Source of the DNA: Skermanella rosea
Lineage (GTDB): Bacteria; Pseudomonadota; Alphaproteobacteria; Azospirillales; Azospirillaceae
Length of the DNA stretch: 64,000 bases
Direction of reading: 5' to 3'
Assembly: GCF_016806835.2 (NCBI RefSeq)
Contig: NZ_CP086111.1
Span: 5,139,471-5,203,470 of the forward strand
Shown: positions 27,267 to 37,286 of the stretch, one piece after another
How positions within the stretch are numbered: the first letter of the stretch is position 1
How the letters are laid out: the number at the start of each line of letters is the position of its first letter
Made by a program: the position numbers and the translations under genes
The notes under the pieces: generated by a model
Databases searched by the model: none
What the model was told of the DNA's origin: nothing
What the model saw: the letters and a program-made list of their open reading frames with translations, nothing else

Positions 27267-27947
27267 TCAGAAGCTCACGAACGGGTTCAGCAGGCGCATC
27301 AGCGGACCGGTCAGGCGCAAAGGAGCGTCGGTCAGGGCGACGCAGACGCAATCCTCGCCCTGGTCTGCGACCGGCCGGTGGTCCACGTCCGAGTCGGAAC
27401 ACGCGAGGTCGCCGCGCCGGTAATGCCCGGAGGCGTCGCTGAAGCCTCCGGCCAGCACCAGGGTCATCTCGATACCTTCGTGGGTATGCTGGGGCACCGC
27501 GACGCCACCCTTGACCCGCATCAGCCGGACCTTGATCCGCCCTCCGCCGGCGGAGCCGACCGGTATGTCGTACAGATCTACGCCGCGGATCAGCCGCTTC
27601 CACCGAACCGCCTCCAGGCTGCCGCCGACATAGTCGCGCAGCGGCCGGGGCAGCGCCGGCACCGTTTGGGGAACGCCGGCCGGCCCGGCAGTCTCGGCGG
27701 GCACCGGGCCGCGGGTCTCCTCCCGGTCCAGCCGGGCCATCAGGGCCGGCAGCGCGTCCGGTGCCATCGGAGCAGGCTCGACATCGTCGAGCAGCGCTCC
27801 CCCGACCGCCTCGAACAGGGCCACGGCGTCGCGGCAGGCGGGGCAGAGCGCCAGGTGGGTGGCGACCACGAGGCTGGTCGCCTCGTCCAGGGTGCCGGCC
27901 GCGTAGCCGGCCAGCAGCGCGTCCTCCGGATGATGGGCCGGAATCAC
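27267..27947 (-). CDS. chrR: ChrR-type zinc anti-sigma factor with cupin domain
   Basis: 226 residues from a GTG at 27947 that overlaps the sigma factor stop. N-terminal zinc-binding anti-sigma domain: HHPEDALLAGYAAGTLDEAT, then THLALCPACRDAV with the His-x3-Cys-x2-Cys site. C-terminal cupin (residues ~110-220) has metal-ligand-like VPQHTHEGIEMTLVLAGGF and later His. In Rhodobacter the ChrR protein sequesters RpoE and the cupin domain is needed to respond to singlet oxygen. The same role is inferred here. Confidence 0.88.
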   Translation of the reverse strand: MIPAHHPEDALLAGYAAGTLDEATSLVVATHLALCPACRDAVALFEAVGGALLDDVEPAPMAPDALPALMARLDREETRGPVPAETAGPAGVPQTVPALPRPLRDYVGGSLEAVRWKRLIRGVDLYDIPVGSAGGGRIKVRLMRVKGGVAVPQHTHEGIEMTLVLAGGFSDASGHYRRGDLACSDSDVDHRPVADQGEDCVCVALTDAPLRLTGPLMRLLNPFVSF

Positions 27948-28519
27948 CGCCCGCCCTCCAGTTCCCGGCGCAGGCGGCCCATGGCGAGGCGCAGCCGCGA
28001 CTTGACGGTCCCGAGCGGCAGGCCGCGCGTCTCGGCGATCGCGGCGTGGGGCTGGTCCTCGAAATAGGCCAGCCGCAGCAGGTCCGCCTGCTCGGCCGGC
28101 AGCCTCAGGATGGCCGCCCGCAGGCGCGCGGTGTCCTCGACCGATTCGATGGCGCGGTCGGCGCTCGGCGGCACGTCGGGGACCAGGGCGGGATCGCCGG
28201 GATCGATCTCGGGCCGGCGCTCCCGCCGGATGGCGTCGATTCGCTTGTTGCGGGCGACGGTGAAGATCCAGGTGGCGGCGCCGGAACGGGCCGGATCGAA
28301 GGACTGGGCACGGCGCCAGACCAGCAGCATGACCTCCTGCGTAAGCTCGTCGGCCTGGGCCGAGCCGGCGCCGAGCCGTTGCAGGTAGCCCTTCAGCCTG
28401 GGCGCTATCCGATGGAACAGCTCGGAAAAGGCCACCCGGTCCCGGTCGCGCGCGACGGCGACCAGAAGATCGTCGAGCGACCGCTCCTGGGCGGCGGCAA
28501 GGGGCGGAACATCCGGCAT
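27944..28519 (-). CDS. rpoE: ECF sigma factor, RpoE/ECF11-type
   Basis: 191 residues from 28519; the frame is open upstream to 28690 and the start is not certain because the AGGGGA sits very close to the ATG. Region 2: SELFHRIAPRLKGYLQRLGA, ADELTQEVMLLVWRRAQSFD, and WIFTVARNKRIDAIRRERR. Region 4: LRLAYFEDQPHAAIAETRGLP then LGTVKSRLRLAM. Co-transcribed and overlapping (GTGA) with its ChrR anti-sigma factor. It is expected to drive singlet-oxygen and oxidative-stress genes, and its own operon (see 28628-28653). Confidence 0.9.
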   Translation of the reverse strand: MPDVPPLAAAQERSLDDLLVAVARDRDRVAFSELFHRIAPRLKGYLQRLGAGSAQADELTQEVMLLVWRRAQSFDPARSGAATWIFTVARNKRIDAIRRERRPEIDPGDPALVPDVPPSADRAIESVEDTARLRAAILRLPAEQADLLRLAYFEDQPHAAIAETRGLPLGTVKSRLRLAMGRLRRELEGGR

Positions 28520-28627
28520 TCCCCTATTGAAGGTGAATACCCGCCCCAGGACAAGCCCGCAGATGACGGCAGGCGCCCCGCCCATCGGCGCCGCCCTCGA
28601 TGAAAGTGCGCATCCCATGGCCGGTTG

Positions 28628-28653
28628 TACGCGGGAGGCCCCGCGCCGGATCA
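28628..28653 (-). promoter_or_regulatory. Candidate ECF11-type autoregulatory promoter of rpoE-chrR
   Basis: On the minus strand TGATCC (28648-28653) is followed after 16 nt by CGTA (28628-28631). This resembles the ECF11/Rhodobacter RpoE promoter (TGATC-type -35 and CGTA-type -10). It lies about 110 bp upstream of the chosen rpoE start. Inferred from the match and from usual autoregulation. Confidence 0.5.
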
Positions 28654-28762
28654 CCCGGTTAACGGAAATTTTTCCAACCCCTGCGCACAAGAGTGGTTAC
28701 CACGGTTAATTTGGGCGCTACGGGCGCTGGAAATCCTCCCTCAACCTGTATAGTGTGGCGCC

Positions 28763-29335
28763 ATGCCGATACCATTTCGCACCTGCACAATGATCAGCCT
28801 CATCCCGTCCTTCCGGTCAGCCGGCCTCCTCCCGGCCCTCTGTCTCGCCGTCGCGACGCTCGCCTCCGGAACCTCGGCCATCGCCGCGGAACCGCAGCTG
28901 ATCGGCTCGTTCAACGACTGGAACGCGTTCTCGTACGACGAGAACGGCCAGAAGGTCTGCTACATGTCGAGCCGGCCGAAGAAGGACGAGGGGAATTACA
29001 AGCAGCGCGGCGACATCTATGTGCTGATCACGCACCGTCCGGCGGAAAAGAGCCTGGACGTGGTCAGCGTGACGACCGGCTACACCTACAAGGAAAAGAG
29101 CGAGACCACCGTCTCGATCGGCAACCAGAACTTCAAGCTGTTCACCGACGGCGACACGGCCTGGGCGCGCGACGAGAAGACCGACCGGGCGCTGGTCGAC
29201 GCGATCCGCAGCGGGTCCGCCATGATCGTCAAGGGCACGTCGAACCGCGGCACGGCGACCACCGACACCTACAGCCTGTCGGGCACCTCGGCGGCCTACG
29301 ACGCGATCAGCAAGGCGTGCGACGTCAAGCGCTGA
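28763..29335 (+). CDS. Invasion-associated locus B (IalB) family exported protein
   Basis: 190 residues with a signal peptide (LLPALCLAVATLASGTSAIA, cleaved near AIAA-E at ~42). After it comes the IalB domain: LIGSFNDWNAFSYDENGQKV then CYMSSRPKKDEG, and YVLITHRPAEKSLDVVSV. A second pairing cysteine is at the end (KACDVKR). In Bartonella IalB is needed for red-cell invasion; in free-living alphaproteobacteria the role is unknown. Start at 28763 or, less likely, 28790. An AT-rich promoter (TATAGT at 28749) is close upstream. Confidence 0.82.
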   Translation: MPIPFRTCTMISLIPSFRSAGLLPALCLAVATLASGTSAIAAEPQLIGSFNDWNAFSYDENGQKVCYMSSRPKKDEGNYKQRGDIYVLITHRPAEKSLDVVSVTTGYTYKEKSETTVSIGNQNFKLFTDGDTAWARDEKTDRALVDAIRSGSAMIVKGTSNRGTATTDTYSLSGTSAAYDAISKACDVKR

Positions 29336-29400
29336 TTCGGGGGGCCTGCCGCTCCATACAGCATTTGACACCGCAGGGGCGAGGCCCCATTTAGCGCCGC

Positions 29401-30594
29401 ATGGGCGTTTCAAGTCATGCAAGCATGTTCGCCCCGCCGGCCTCCAGGGCCGACGGGCGCCGTAATCTGATCGGCCTCGACCGCGTCGAGCTGGCCGCCG
29501 AGTTGGGCACGCTCGGCCTGCCGGCCTTCCGCGCGCGCCAGGTCTGGCACTGGCTCTATCATCGCGGCGCCACGTCGTTCGAGGTGATGACGACGCTGGC
29601 GAAGCCGGTGCGCGAGCAGCTGGCGGAGCATTTCTTCATCGACCGGCCCGAGGTCACCCGCGACCTGAAGTCGTCGGACGGCACGGCCAAGTGGCTGCTG
29701 CGCATGGCCGACGGCCAGCAGTTCGAGACCGTCCACATCCCCGAGGAGGACCGCGGCACCCTGTGCGTCTCCTCCCAGGTCGGCTGCACGCTGACCTGCC
29801 GGTTCTGCCACACCGGGACCCAGCGGCTGGTCCGCAACCTGGAGCCGTCGGAGATCGTCGGGCAGGTGATGCATGCCCGCGACCGGCTCGGCGAGTGGCC
29901 GGCGCCCAAGGACGGGCGCATGCTGTCCAACATCGTGATGATGGGCATGGGCGAGCCGCTCTACAATTACGACAACGTCGCCAAGGCGCTGAAGATCGTC
30001 ATGGACGGCGAAGGCATCGCGATCTCCAAGCGCAGGATCACGCTGTCGACTTCCGGCGTCGTGCCGATGATGCGCCGCTGCGGCGAGGAGCTGAACGTCA
30101 ACCTCGCCGTCAGCCTCCACGCCGTCACCGACGAGCTGCGCGACCGGATCGTCCCGCTGAACCGGAAATACCCGATCGCCGAGCTGCTGGACGCCTGCCG
30201 GACATATCCCGGTATCAACAACGCCCGCCGGATCACGTTCGAGTACGTGATGCTGAAGGGCGTCAACGACAGCCTGGCGGACGCGAAGGAACTGGTGCGG
30301 CTGCTCGACGGCATCCCGTCCAAGATCAACCTGATCCCGTTCAATCCCTGGCCGGGCGCCCCGTTCGAGCGCTCGACCGACGCCGCGATCCGCAAGTTCG
30401 GCGACTACGTCAACAACGCCGGCTATGCCAGCCCCGTGCGCACCCCGCGGGGCGAGGACATCATGGCGGCCTGCGGGCAGCTGAAGTCGGACAGCGTCAA
30501 GCAGCGCGCGTCGGACCGGCTCGCGGAAGAGGCCGCGGCCCGCGCCGCCGTCGCCCTGGCGGTGGCCGAGAAGGAAGCGGCCCTTTCCCTCTAG
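29401..30594 (+). CDS. rlmN: 23S rRNA (adenine2503-C2)-methyltransferase RlmN
   Basis: 397 residues, radical-SAM enzyme that methylates A2503 of 23S rRNA and A37 of some tRNAs. The cluster-binding motif C-x3-C-x2-C is Cys129, Cys133, Cys136 in [12 protein letters not shown]. Other features: [30 protein letters not shown], and [10 protein letters not shown] further Cys for the methyl-transfer cycle is near the end ([10 protein letters not shown]). The C-terminal tail is longer than E. coli RlmN and Ala/Glu-rich. Start 29401. Confidence 0.96.
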   Translation: MGVSSHASMFAPPASRADGRRNLIGLDRVELAAELGTLGLPAFRARQVWHWLYHRGATSFEVMTTLAKPVREQLAEHFFIDRPEVTRDLKSSDGTAKWLLRMADGQQFETVHIPEEDRGTLCVSSQVGCTLTCRFCHTGTQRLVRNLEPSEIVGQVMHARDRLGEWPAPKDGRMLSNIVMMGMGEPLYNYDNVAKALKIVMDGEGIAISKRRITLSTSGVVPMMRRCGEELNVNLAVSLHAVTDELRDRIVPLNRKYPIAELLDACRTYPGINNARRITFEYVMLKGVNDSLADAKELVRLLDGIPSKINLIPFNPWPGAPFERSTDAAIRKFGDYVNNAGYASPVRTPRGEDIMAACGQLKSDSVKQRASDRLAEEAAARAAVALAVAEKEAALSL

Positions 30595-30658
30595 GGCCTA
30601 ATGCCCTAGATCATCGCCGGACACCGACGCCGGGCAGGCCACCGCTGGAATCATCGCC

Positions 30659-30916
30659 GTGCAGTATTTCCTCGATCCGTTCTGGTTCAACCTGGCGCTC
30701 AGCGCGGCGGTGCTGTGGCCGCTCTGGCGGATCTTCCGCCGGGCCGGGCTCAATCCCGTCTGGTCGCTGCTGATCTTCGTATCGGTCGCGATCCCGCTGC
30801 TGGGCCAGCTATTGGTGCTGCTGGTGCTGTTCCATTCCAAATGGCCGACCCTGCCGCCCAAGCCGCCGCCCCAGCCGCGCAAGAAGCCCCGCCCGGTGCA
30901 GCGGGCAGGGGCATGA
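30659..30916 (+). CDS. Small membrane protein, 85 residues
   Basis: GTG start at 30659. Two hydrophobic helices: FNLALSAAVLWPLWRIFR and WSLLIFVSVAIPLLGQLLVL. The cytoplasmic tail is a proline-rich basic stretch (PTLPPKPPPQPRKKPRP). Function unknown. The next gene encodes a related protein, with similar two-helix topology and the shared RRAGLNPVWSLL/ARLGIKPLWVLL segment, which suggests a tandem paralogue pair. It follows rlmN by 65 nt. Confidence 0.6.
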   Translation: MQYFLDPFWFNLALSAAVLWPLWRIFRRAGLNPVWSLLIFVSVAIPLLGQLLVLLVLFHSKWPTLPPKPPPQPRKKPRPVQRAGA

Positions 30917-30929
30917 AGGAGATACCGGC

Positions 30930-31193
30930 ATGGGCAATCTGAGCGAGACGGTGACCTTCTTCCGCGACGTCGATCCCAACGTGTCGCTGATCATCATCGG
31001 CATCATGCTGACCTGGACCCTGGCCGCCGGCTCGTTCCTGCTGGCTCGGCTCGGCATCAAGCCGCTGTGGGTGCTGCTGCTGGTGGTGCCCGGCCTCAAC
31101 GTGCTGGCGATCTGGCTGTTCGCCTATGTCCGCTGGCCCCGGTACGAGGAGGCGAAGCGCAAGGGGCTTCTTCAGCCCGGCGGATCGCCCTGA
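30930..31193 (+). CDS. Small membrane protein, 87 residues, paralogue of the preceding gene
   Basis: Two hydrophobic helices (ITWTLAAG-like SLIIIGIMLTWTLAAGSFLL and VLLLVVPGLNVLAIWLFAYV), then a short basic end (RWPRYEEAKRKGLL). It starts 14 nt after the preceding gene with a AAGGAGA site. The middle part resembles the preceding protein around the loop between helices. Function unknown. Confidence 0.6.
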   Translation: MGNLSETVTFFRDVDPNVSLIIIGIMLTWTLAAGSFLLARLGIKPLWVLLLVVPGLNVLAIWLFAYVRWPRYEEAKRKGLLQPGGSP

Positions 31194-31492
31194 TCGGTCC
31201 CGCGATAGCTGGTCCATGACCCGTGCGGGGTCCGGGTGCTCCGGGCGGCGTCGCCCCGGCGCTCGGCCCGGTCGTCCACCGCGTCGTCATAGCCGCGCCG
31301 GTTGCTGTAGAAGACCAGGAACATCAGCCCTCCCCCCAGGGCCAGCGTTCCCACCCCGCCCAGCAGCAGGGCCAGCAGCCCGTGGCCGCTGATCGCGACC
31401 TCGGCGCCGTCCAGGTTCCAGCCCGCGAAGCCGAAGACGAGCGCCGCCGCGAGCAGCGCGACCAGCACGGCGATGACGAGGAAGGTCTTCAT
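31172..31492 (-). CDS. Hypothetical membrane protein, 106 residues
   Basis: Two or three hydrophobic helices, MKTFLVIAVLVALLAAALVF, then VAISGHGLLALLLGGVGTLA and GLMFLVFYSN. The C-terminal 35 residues are polar and rich in Arg/Asp (YDDAVDDRAERRGDAAR). The 3' end overlaps the preceding small gene by 22 bp. No family recognised. Convergent with the membrane-protein pair. Confidence 0.6.
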   Translation of the reverse strand: MKTFLVIAVLVALLAAALVFGFAGWNLDGAEVAISGHGLLALLLGGVGTLALGGGLMFLVFYSNRRGYDDAVDDRAERRGDAARSTRTPHGSWTSYRGTDQGDPPG

Positions 31493-31626
31493 GCCGGGTT
31501 CAACCGCTCCGGGACGGGGATTGTTCCGGCCGTCCCGTTCCGGCTTCCGCGGGCGGTCTTGCAGGCCGCCGCCGTTGGCCCTAATGTCGCGCCGGCTTTC
31601 TACCCTCGGACTGTACGGGCACCCTC

Positions 31627-32838
<1,212 letters not shown>

Positions 32839-32942
32839 AGCGCCGTTCGGAGACGTCGGCAGCCGATCCCCCAGGGTGATCGGCGCCGGCCGGCGGAATT
32901 TCCGATGAAGGGGGAAGCCCGCGGAACGACGGCAGCCAGCCC

Positions 32943-33647
32943 TCAGACCGGCGGCAGGGGCGACACGCCGAACAGCCAGGCGTGGCCGTGCAGCAGCCCG
33001 GCATAGAGCGCCAGCGCCACGACCAGCCGGATCCAGCCGATCTCCCGGACGGTGGCCGCCAGGTTCTGGCGTCCCTGGACGATGGCGGCGAAGGGAACGT
33101 TGGAGCTCAGCTCGGTCCAGCGCTCCCATGCCAGCCCCTTGCGCACCGCATTCTTCGAATCGATCAGGGCCGACCCCAGCAGCGCCAGCACCGCCAGGGT
33201 CCCGAAGAACAGCAGGGAGGCCCAGTCGCCGTTCGGTATCATGTGCGACACCGCCCACAGCCCGATCGCCCACATCACCGGGTTGCGGGTGATGCGCAGC
33301 ACGCCGCGCGGCCCCAGTTCCTTCTCCAGCAAGGCGCCCTGCCCGACCGCGGTCGGGTTCGGCGTGCTGACCCCGCCGACCAGCAGCAGGAAGGCCAGCG
33401 GCATCAGGACCAGCGGGAAGAACCACATCCAGGCCGAGGGAAACCAGACCGGCTCGTAGGGGGCGGCGGCATAGGCCCGGGCCAGCCAGACGATGGCCCC
33501 CAGCGCCACGATCGAATAGACGCCGGTATAGGCCCGCTCGCCGATCCGCCGGACCAGGGCCGCGCGCAGGCCGGTGCTGGACACGCCGAAATGGCTCGCC
33601 AGCAGGAAGGCGGCGGCCAGGGCCAGCCAGCCGAAATTGCCGGTCAT
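32943..33647 (-). CDS. NnrU-family membrane protein
   Basis: 234 residues, about six membrane helices. NnrU features: LLASHFGVSSTGLRAALVRR at the start, AYTGVYSIVALGAIVWL, and LRITRNPVMWAIGLWAVSHM, the most conserved segment. NnrU proteins occur near denitrification genes in some bacteria but are more widespread; their role is unclear. Start 33647 (MTGNFGWLAL). Not adjacent to nir or nor genes. Confidence 0.85.
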   Translation of the reverse strand: MTGNFGWLALAAAFLLASHFGVSSTGLRAALVRRIGERAYTGVYSIVALGAIVWLARAYAAAPYEPVWFPSAWMWFFPLVLMPLAFLLLVGGVSTPNPTAVGQGALLEKELGPRGVLRITRNPVMWAIGLWAVSHMIPNGDWASLLFFGTLAVLALLGSALIDSKNAVRKGLAWERWTELSSNVPFAAIVQGRQNLAATVREIGWIRLVVALALYAGLLHGHAWLFGVSPLPPV

Positions 33648-33672
33648 GGATGCACTCCCACGGGACGGACTC

Positions 33673-34521
33673 TCATGGATGGTCTCCGGATCTGGTGATG
33701 ACGACCTGCACGTCGGCCGGTCCGGCGAAATAGGGCGCCGAGGTGACCAGCACGGCGCAGCCGGTCGCGGCATAGGCCGCGGCGTTGGCCTCGGTGATGC
33801 CGCCCGCCGCCGCGACCAGCGGGACCGGGTCCAGCCCGGCCACCCGGCGCACCGCCTCGGCGACCGCCTCGGGCGCCAGCTTCTCCAGTTGCAGCACGTC
33901 GGCCCCGGCCTCCGCCGCCGCGACGGCGTCCGCGACCGACGCGACCTCGACCACCAGCTTGCGCTCCGGATGGCGGCGCTTCAGCCCGTGGAAGTCCGGC
34001 GCGCCATCCAGGAAGACCGCGTGCTCGGGGAACACCAGCAGCGTCTCCGACAGGCCCAGCCGGTGCATCTGCGCACCGCCGGCCAGCACCGCCCTGACGC
34101 TGATCTCCTTCGTGCCGGGGAAGTTCTTGCGGGTGCAGGCGACCGCCACCCCGGGGGCCACCGCCTGCGCCGCCTCGACGATCCGCCGCGTCCGCGTCGC
34201 GATGCCCGACGCATATTCCACCAGCGTCTGGGCCACCTTCCAGGCCAGGTGGATGCCGCCGGCAGGCCCCTCCCCCTCCAGGAAGACGGTGCCGGCCGCG
34301 ATCCGCTCGCCGCTGCCGTGGCGCAGGGATGCCCGGACGCCGGCGCGCTCCAGCAGGCGGGCGGCCTCCTCGGCGCAGCACAGCACCATGTCGGAGCGGG
34401 CGGCGAAGCTGATCCGGCCGGGGCGGGACCCGATGCCCAGGGCATGGGTGGTCAGGTCGCCGGCCGGCGCATCCTGGGCCAGCAGCGCGTCCAGCGCGCC
34501 GTCGCCGATCGGCAGCATCAT
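33673..34521 (-). CDS. modD: ModD protein (nicotinate-nucleotide pyrophosphorylase-like)
   Basis: 282 residues from 34521; 34533 and 34518 are alternative ATGs. QPRTase fold (NadC-like): LLAQDAPAGDLTTHAL, AWKVAQTLVEYASGIATRTR, then VACTRKNFPGTKEISVRAVL. The HRLGLSETLLVFPEHAVF segment marks the ModD subfamily. ModD genes often lie in molybdate-transport operons; the true substrate is not established. Here no mod genes are adjacent. A 16-bp tandem repeat lies just upstream (34538-34585). Confidence 0.85.
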   Translation of the reverse strand: MMLPIGDGALDALLAQDAPAGDLTTHALGIGSRPGRISFAARSDMVLCCAEEAARLLERAGVRASLRHGSGERIAAGTVFLEGEGPAGGIHLAWKVAQTLVEYASGIATRTRRIVEAAQAVAPGVAVACTRKNFPGTKEISVRAVLAGGAQMHRLGLSETLLVFPEHAVFLDGAPDFHGLKRRHPERKLVVEVASVADAVAAAEAGADVLQLEKLAPEAVAEAVRRVAGLDPVPLVAAAGGITEANAAAYAATGCAVLVTSAPYFAGPADVQVVITRSGDHP

Positions 34522-34537
34522 GGCGTCCCGCATCCTC

Positions 34538-34598
34538 CCGAAACCGCAGTGGGCCGAAACCGCGTTCGGCCGAAACCGCGGTGGGCCGAATCGGGCGG
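34538..34598. repeat. 16-bp tandem repeat in the modD leader
   Basis: Three contiguous 16-bp units CCGAAACCGCRNTSGG at 34538-34553, 34554-34569 and 34570-34585, then a partial fourth unit. It lies in the region upstream of modD, and could affect translation or be the product of slippage. Confidence 0.7.
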
Positions 34599-34832
34599 GA
34601 TGGTAACTTCGGCGCCCCGACAATGCACCTGCCCGTCTGGCCGCAGGCGGCGAATCGGGCGACCTGATCCATTTTTGCACTTCCTCCGGGGTTGACCGGA
34701 ACGGGATAGACGCCAAGTCTGTTATCAGTCGCGTCACCCAGCAGCGTGATGCCAATCCCATTAAATCGCTCCAAGTATCCCCAGTAATATCCCGGGGCGA
34801 TGAAGATCCTGTACTTACGTTGGAGGAAAGAG

Positions 34833-35408
34833 ATGCCGAAGTCCATTGAAGGCCGCACGGTCGCTATTCTGGCCACCCATGGCTTCGAGCAGGCTGAACT
34901 GGTCGAGCCGCAAAAGGCTTTGAAGGAAGCGGGCGCCACCGTCCACGTGGTCTCGCCGGAACAGGGCACGATCCGCGGCTACCGCCACCTGGACAAGGGT
35001 GACGAGGTCGGCGTCGACCGGGTCCTGGACGACGCGCGGCCCGACGACTACGACGCGCTCGTGATTCCCGGCGGCCTGTTCAATCCCGACGAGCTGCGCA
35101 CCAACGAGGCGGCGCTCCGGTTCGTCCGCGCCTTCTTCGCCGCCGGCAAGCCGGTCGGCGCCATCTGCCACGGTCCGCAGGTCCTGATCAGCGCCGATCT
35201 GGTCCGGGACCGCACCCTGACCGCGGTGGCCCCGATCCGCAAGGACCTCGCCAATGCCGGCGCCCATGTCCTGGACGAGGAGGTGGTGACCGACAAGGGT
35301 CTCGTGACCAGCCGCACGCCGAAGGACCTGCCGGCCTTCTGCGCCAAGCTGATCGAGGAGATCGCCGAGGGCCGCCACCGCGGCCATTCCAAGGCCGCCG
35401 CCGAATAA
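34833..35408 (+). CDS. PfpI/DJ-1 family protein (YhbO-like)
   Basis: 191 residues. Type-1 glutamine amidotransferase-like fold: RTVAILATHGFEQAELVEP at the start, VIPGGLFNPDELR, then the nucleophile elbow GAICHGPQVL, with the conserved Cys. Such proteins are described as general stress proteins, with claimed deglycase or chaperone activity. Excellent ribosome-binding site (GGAGGAAAGAG) before ATG 34833; an in-frame ATG at 34800 is unlikely to be used. Single gene. Confidence 0.9.
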   Translation: MPKSIEGRTVAILATHGFEQAELVEPQKALKEAGATVHVVSPEQGTIRGYRHLDKGDEVGVDRVLDDARPDDYDALVIPGGLFNPDELRTNEAALRFVRAFFAAGKPVGAICHGPQVLISADLVRDRTLTAVAPIRKDLANAGAHVLDEEVVTDKGLVTSRTPKDLPAFCAKLIEEIAEGRHRGHSKAAAE

Positions 35409-35420
35409 GGCGGCGCCCCT

Positions 35421-35456
35421 CTACCTGAGGGAGTGCAGCTACCTGAGGAAGTGCAG
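35421..35456 (-). repeat. 18-bp tandem duplication beginning at the chrA stop codon
   Basis: CTACCTGAGGAAGTGCAG (35439-35456), which contains the chrA stop and last codons, is repeated as CTACCTGAGGGAGTGCAG at 35421-35438 with one change. It looks like a slippage duplication of the gene end. The same arrangement is found at the odc stop (57122-57153). Confidence 0.75.
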
Positions 35457-36851
35457 CAGCAGGCCGGCGGCGGCGCACGCGCCGATCACCGGCAGCACCC
35501 CGGCCTTGAAGCGGAACACCGCGACCACCGCGGCGGCGCTCAGCAGCAGCGCCGCCGCATCGACCGAGGCCGCGACCGGCCAGTCGATGCTCATGATACC
35601 GGCCACCCGGACCTCCCGCACCTCCCGGAACAGGACGTGCAGGGCGAACCAGATCGCCAGGTTCAGGATCACCCCGACCACCGCCGCGGTGATCGCGGCC
35701 AGCGCGGCGCCCAGGGCCCGGTTGCCGCGCAGCTTCTCGACGAAGGGCGCTCCCAGGAAGATCCACAGGAAACAGGGCACGAAGGTGACCCAGGTGGTCA
35801 GCAGCCCGGCCAGCACGCCGGCCAGCAGCGGCGGCAGGATTCCGGAATCGCGGAACGCGCCCATGAATCCCACGAACTGGAGCACCATGATCAGCGGCCC
35901 CGGCGTCGTCTCGGCCATGCCCAGCCCGTCCAGCATCTCCCCCGGCTGGAGCCAGCCATAGGTCTCCACCGCTTGCTGGGCGACATAGGCCAACACGGCG
36001 TAGGCGCCGCCGAAGGTGACCACCGCCATCTTGGAGAAGAACAGCGCGATCCGGGTGAAGGTGTCGTCCCACCCCAGCGACAGTCCCAGGACCAGGATCG
36101 GGCCGAGCCACAGCGCCAGGCACACGGCGGCGACCTTCAGCGACCATCCGAGGGACGGCCGGGCATGGGCGGGGATCTCCTCGCCCAGCAGCGATTCGGC
36201 ATCGTCCAGCGCCCGCCCCCCGGCCGGGCCGTGGCCGCCGCCCCCGGCGAAGGCGCTCCACCCGAAATGCCCGCCCGCGAGGCCGATCAGCGCCGCTCCC
36301 AGCACGATCAGCGGGAACGGCACGTCGAACAGGAAGATCGCGGCGAAGGCCGACGCCGCGATGCCCAGCGCCGCCCCGTTCTTCAGCGCCTTGCTGCCCA
36401 GCCGGACGACCGCCTGGAGCACGATCGCCAGCACCGCCGCCTTCAGGCCGAAGAACACCGCGGCGACCAGAGGCACCGTGCCGAAGGCGGCATAGACCAG
36501 GCTCAGCGCCATGATCGAGACGACGCCGGGCAGCACGAACAGGATGCCGGCGATCAGCCCCCCCGCCGTCCTGTGCATCAGCCAGCCGATATAGACGGTC
36601 AGCTGCTGGGCCTCGGGCCCGGGCAGCAGCATGCAGTAGTTGAGCGCGTGCAGGAACCGGGTCTCGCCGATCCAGCGCAGCTCCTCGACCAGGATCCTGT
36701 GCATCAAGGCAATCTGCCCGGCCGGCCCGCCGAAGCTCAGCAGGCCGATCCGCAGCCAGACCCGGAACGCCGTCCCCAGGCTGACGCCATGACCCGTACT
36801 CGATGTGCCGTGCCGCGGCGAACCGGAGCGGCCTGCGGGAATGTCTGTCAT
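35439..36851 (-). CDS. chrA: Chromate transporter ChrA
   Basis: 470 residues, the long form with two CHR domains, each with about five or six helices. First-domain hallmark: LSFGGPAGQIALMHRILVEE and LNYCMLLPGPEAQQLTVYIG. Second-domain: FFSKMAVVTFGGAYAVLAYV then LGMAETTPGPLIMVLQFVGF. The linker (~220-250) is Gly-rich. It pumps chromate out of the cell; the same family is linked to sulfate, which chromate mimics. No chrB is adjacent. Confidence 0.92.
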   Translation of the reverse strand: MTDIPAGRSGSPRHGTSSTGHGVSLGTAFRVWLRIGLLSFGGPAGQIALMHRILVEELRWIGETRFLHALNYCMLLPGPEAQQLTVYIGWLMHRTAGGLIAGILFVLPGVVSIMALSLVYAAFGTVPLVAAVFFGLKAAVLAIVLQAVVRLGSKALKNGAALGIAASAFAAIFLFDVPFPLIVLGAALIGLAGGHFGWSAFAGGGGHGPAGGRALDDAESLLGEEIPAHARPSLGWSLKVAAVCLALWLGPILVLGLSLGWDDTFTRIALFFSKMAVVTFGGAYAVLAYVAQQAVETYGWLQPGEMLDGLGMAETTPGPLIMVLQFVGFMGAFRDSGILPPLLAGVLAGLLTTWVTFVPCFLWIFLGAPFVEKLRGNRALGAALAAITAAVVGVILNLAIWFALHVLFREVREVRVAGIMSIDWPVAASVDAAALLLSAAAVVAVFRFKAGVLPVIGACAAAGLLLHFLR

Positions 36852-36944
36852 GTCGGGAAATCCTTGCCCCGGTTGTCGCCTGCCGGGACCCTAAGCCGGA
36901 GTCCCGTCCAGGAGCAACAGCCCCGCGACGACGGCCCGCCGAAT

Positions 36945-37286
36945 TCAGCCGCCCCGCTCCATCTCGTCCTGCCGCATCGGCATCGAGTCGATGGCGGCGA
37001 ACAGCTCCTCGGCCAGGATCGGCTCGCTGCGGCGCAGCTTCTCGGTGCCGTCCTTGCCGATCAGGATCGCGGTGAACCCTTCGGCCGGCGCGCCGTAGCG
37101 CTCGCGGAAGCCGGCCGCTTCCGGATCGCCCGCCGGCATCGCCCGCACGATCAGGTCGCGGTCGGCGAAATCGTCCTTGTTGTCGGCGGCGCTGGTCAGC
37201 TGGTGCTGGACCTGGGGATCCTCGGGCGATGGGCCGAAGACCAGCAGGACGCGGTTCTTCCCGCGATAGACGTCCAGGGAAACCAT
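36945..37286 (-). CDS. DUF4174 thioredoxin-fold-like protein, 113 residues
   Basis: MVSLDVYRGKNRVLLVFGPS, EDPQVQHQLTSAADNKDDFA, then DLIVRAMPAGDPEAAGFRER and AILIGKDGTEKLRR. This is the DUF4174 pattern: thioredoxin-like fold with no CxxC. No signal peptide. The domain is widespread, its function unknown. Start 37286, with CAAGGAG-like spacing. It is upstream of chrA on the same strand but 90 nt away. Confidence 0.8.
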   Translation of the reverse strand: MVSLDVYRGKNRVLLVFGPSPEDPQVQHQLTSAADNKDDFADRDLIVRAMPAGDPEAAGFRERYGAPAEGFTAILIGKDGTEKLRRSEPILAEELFAAIDSMPMRQDEMERGG

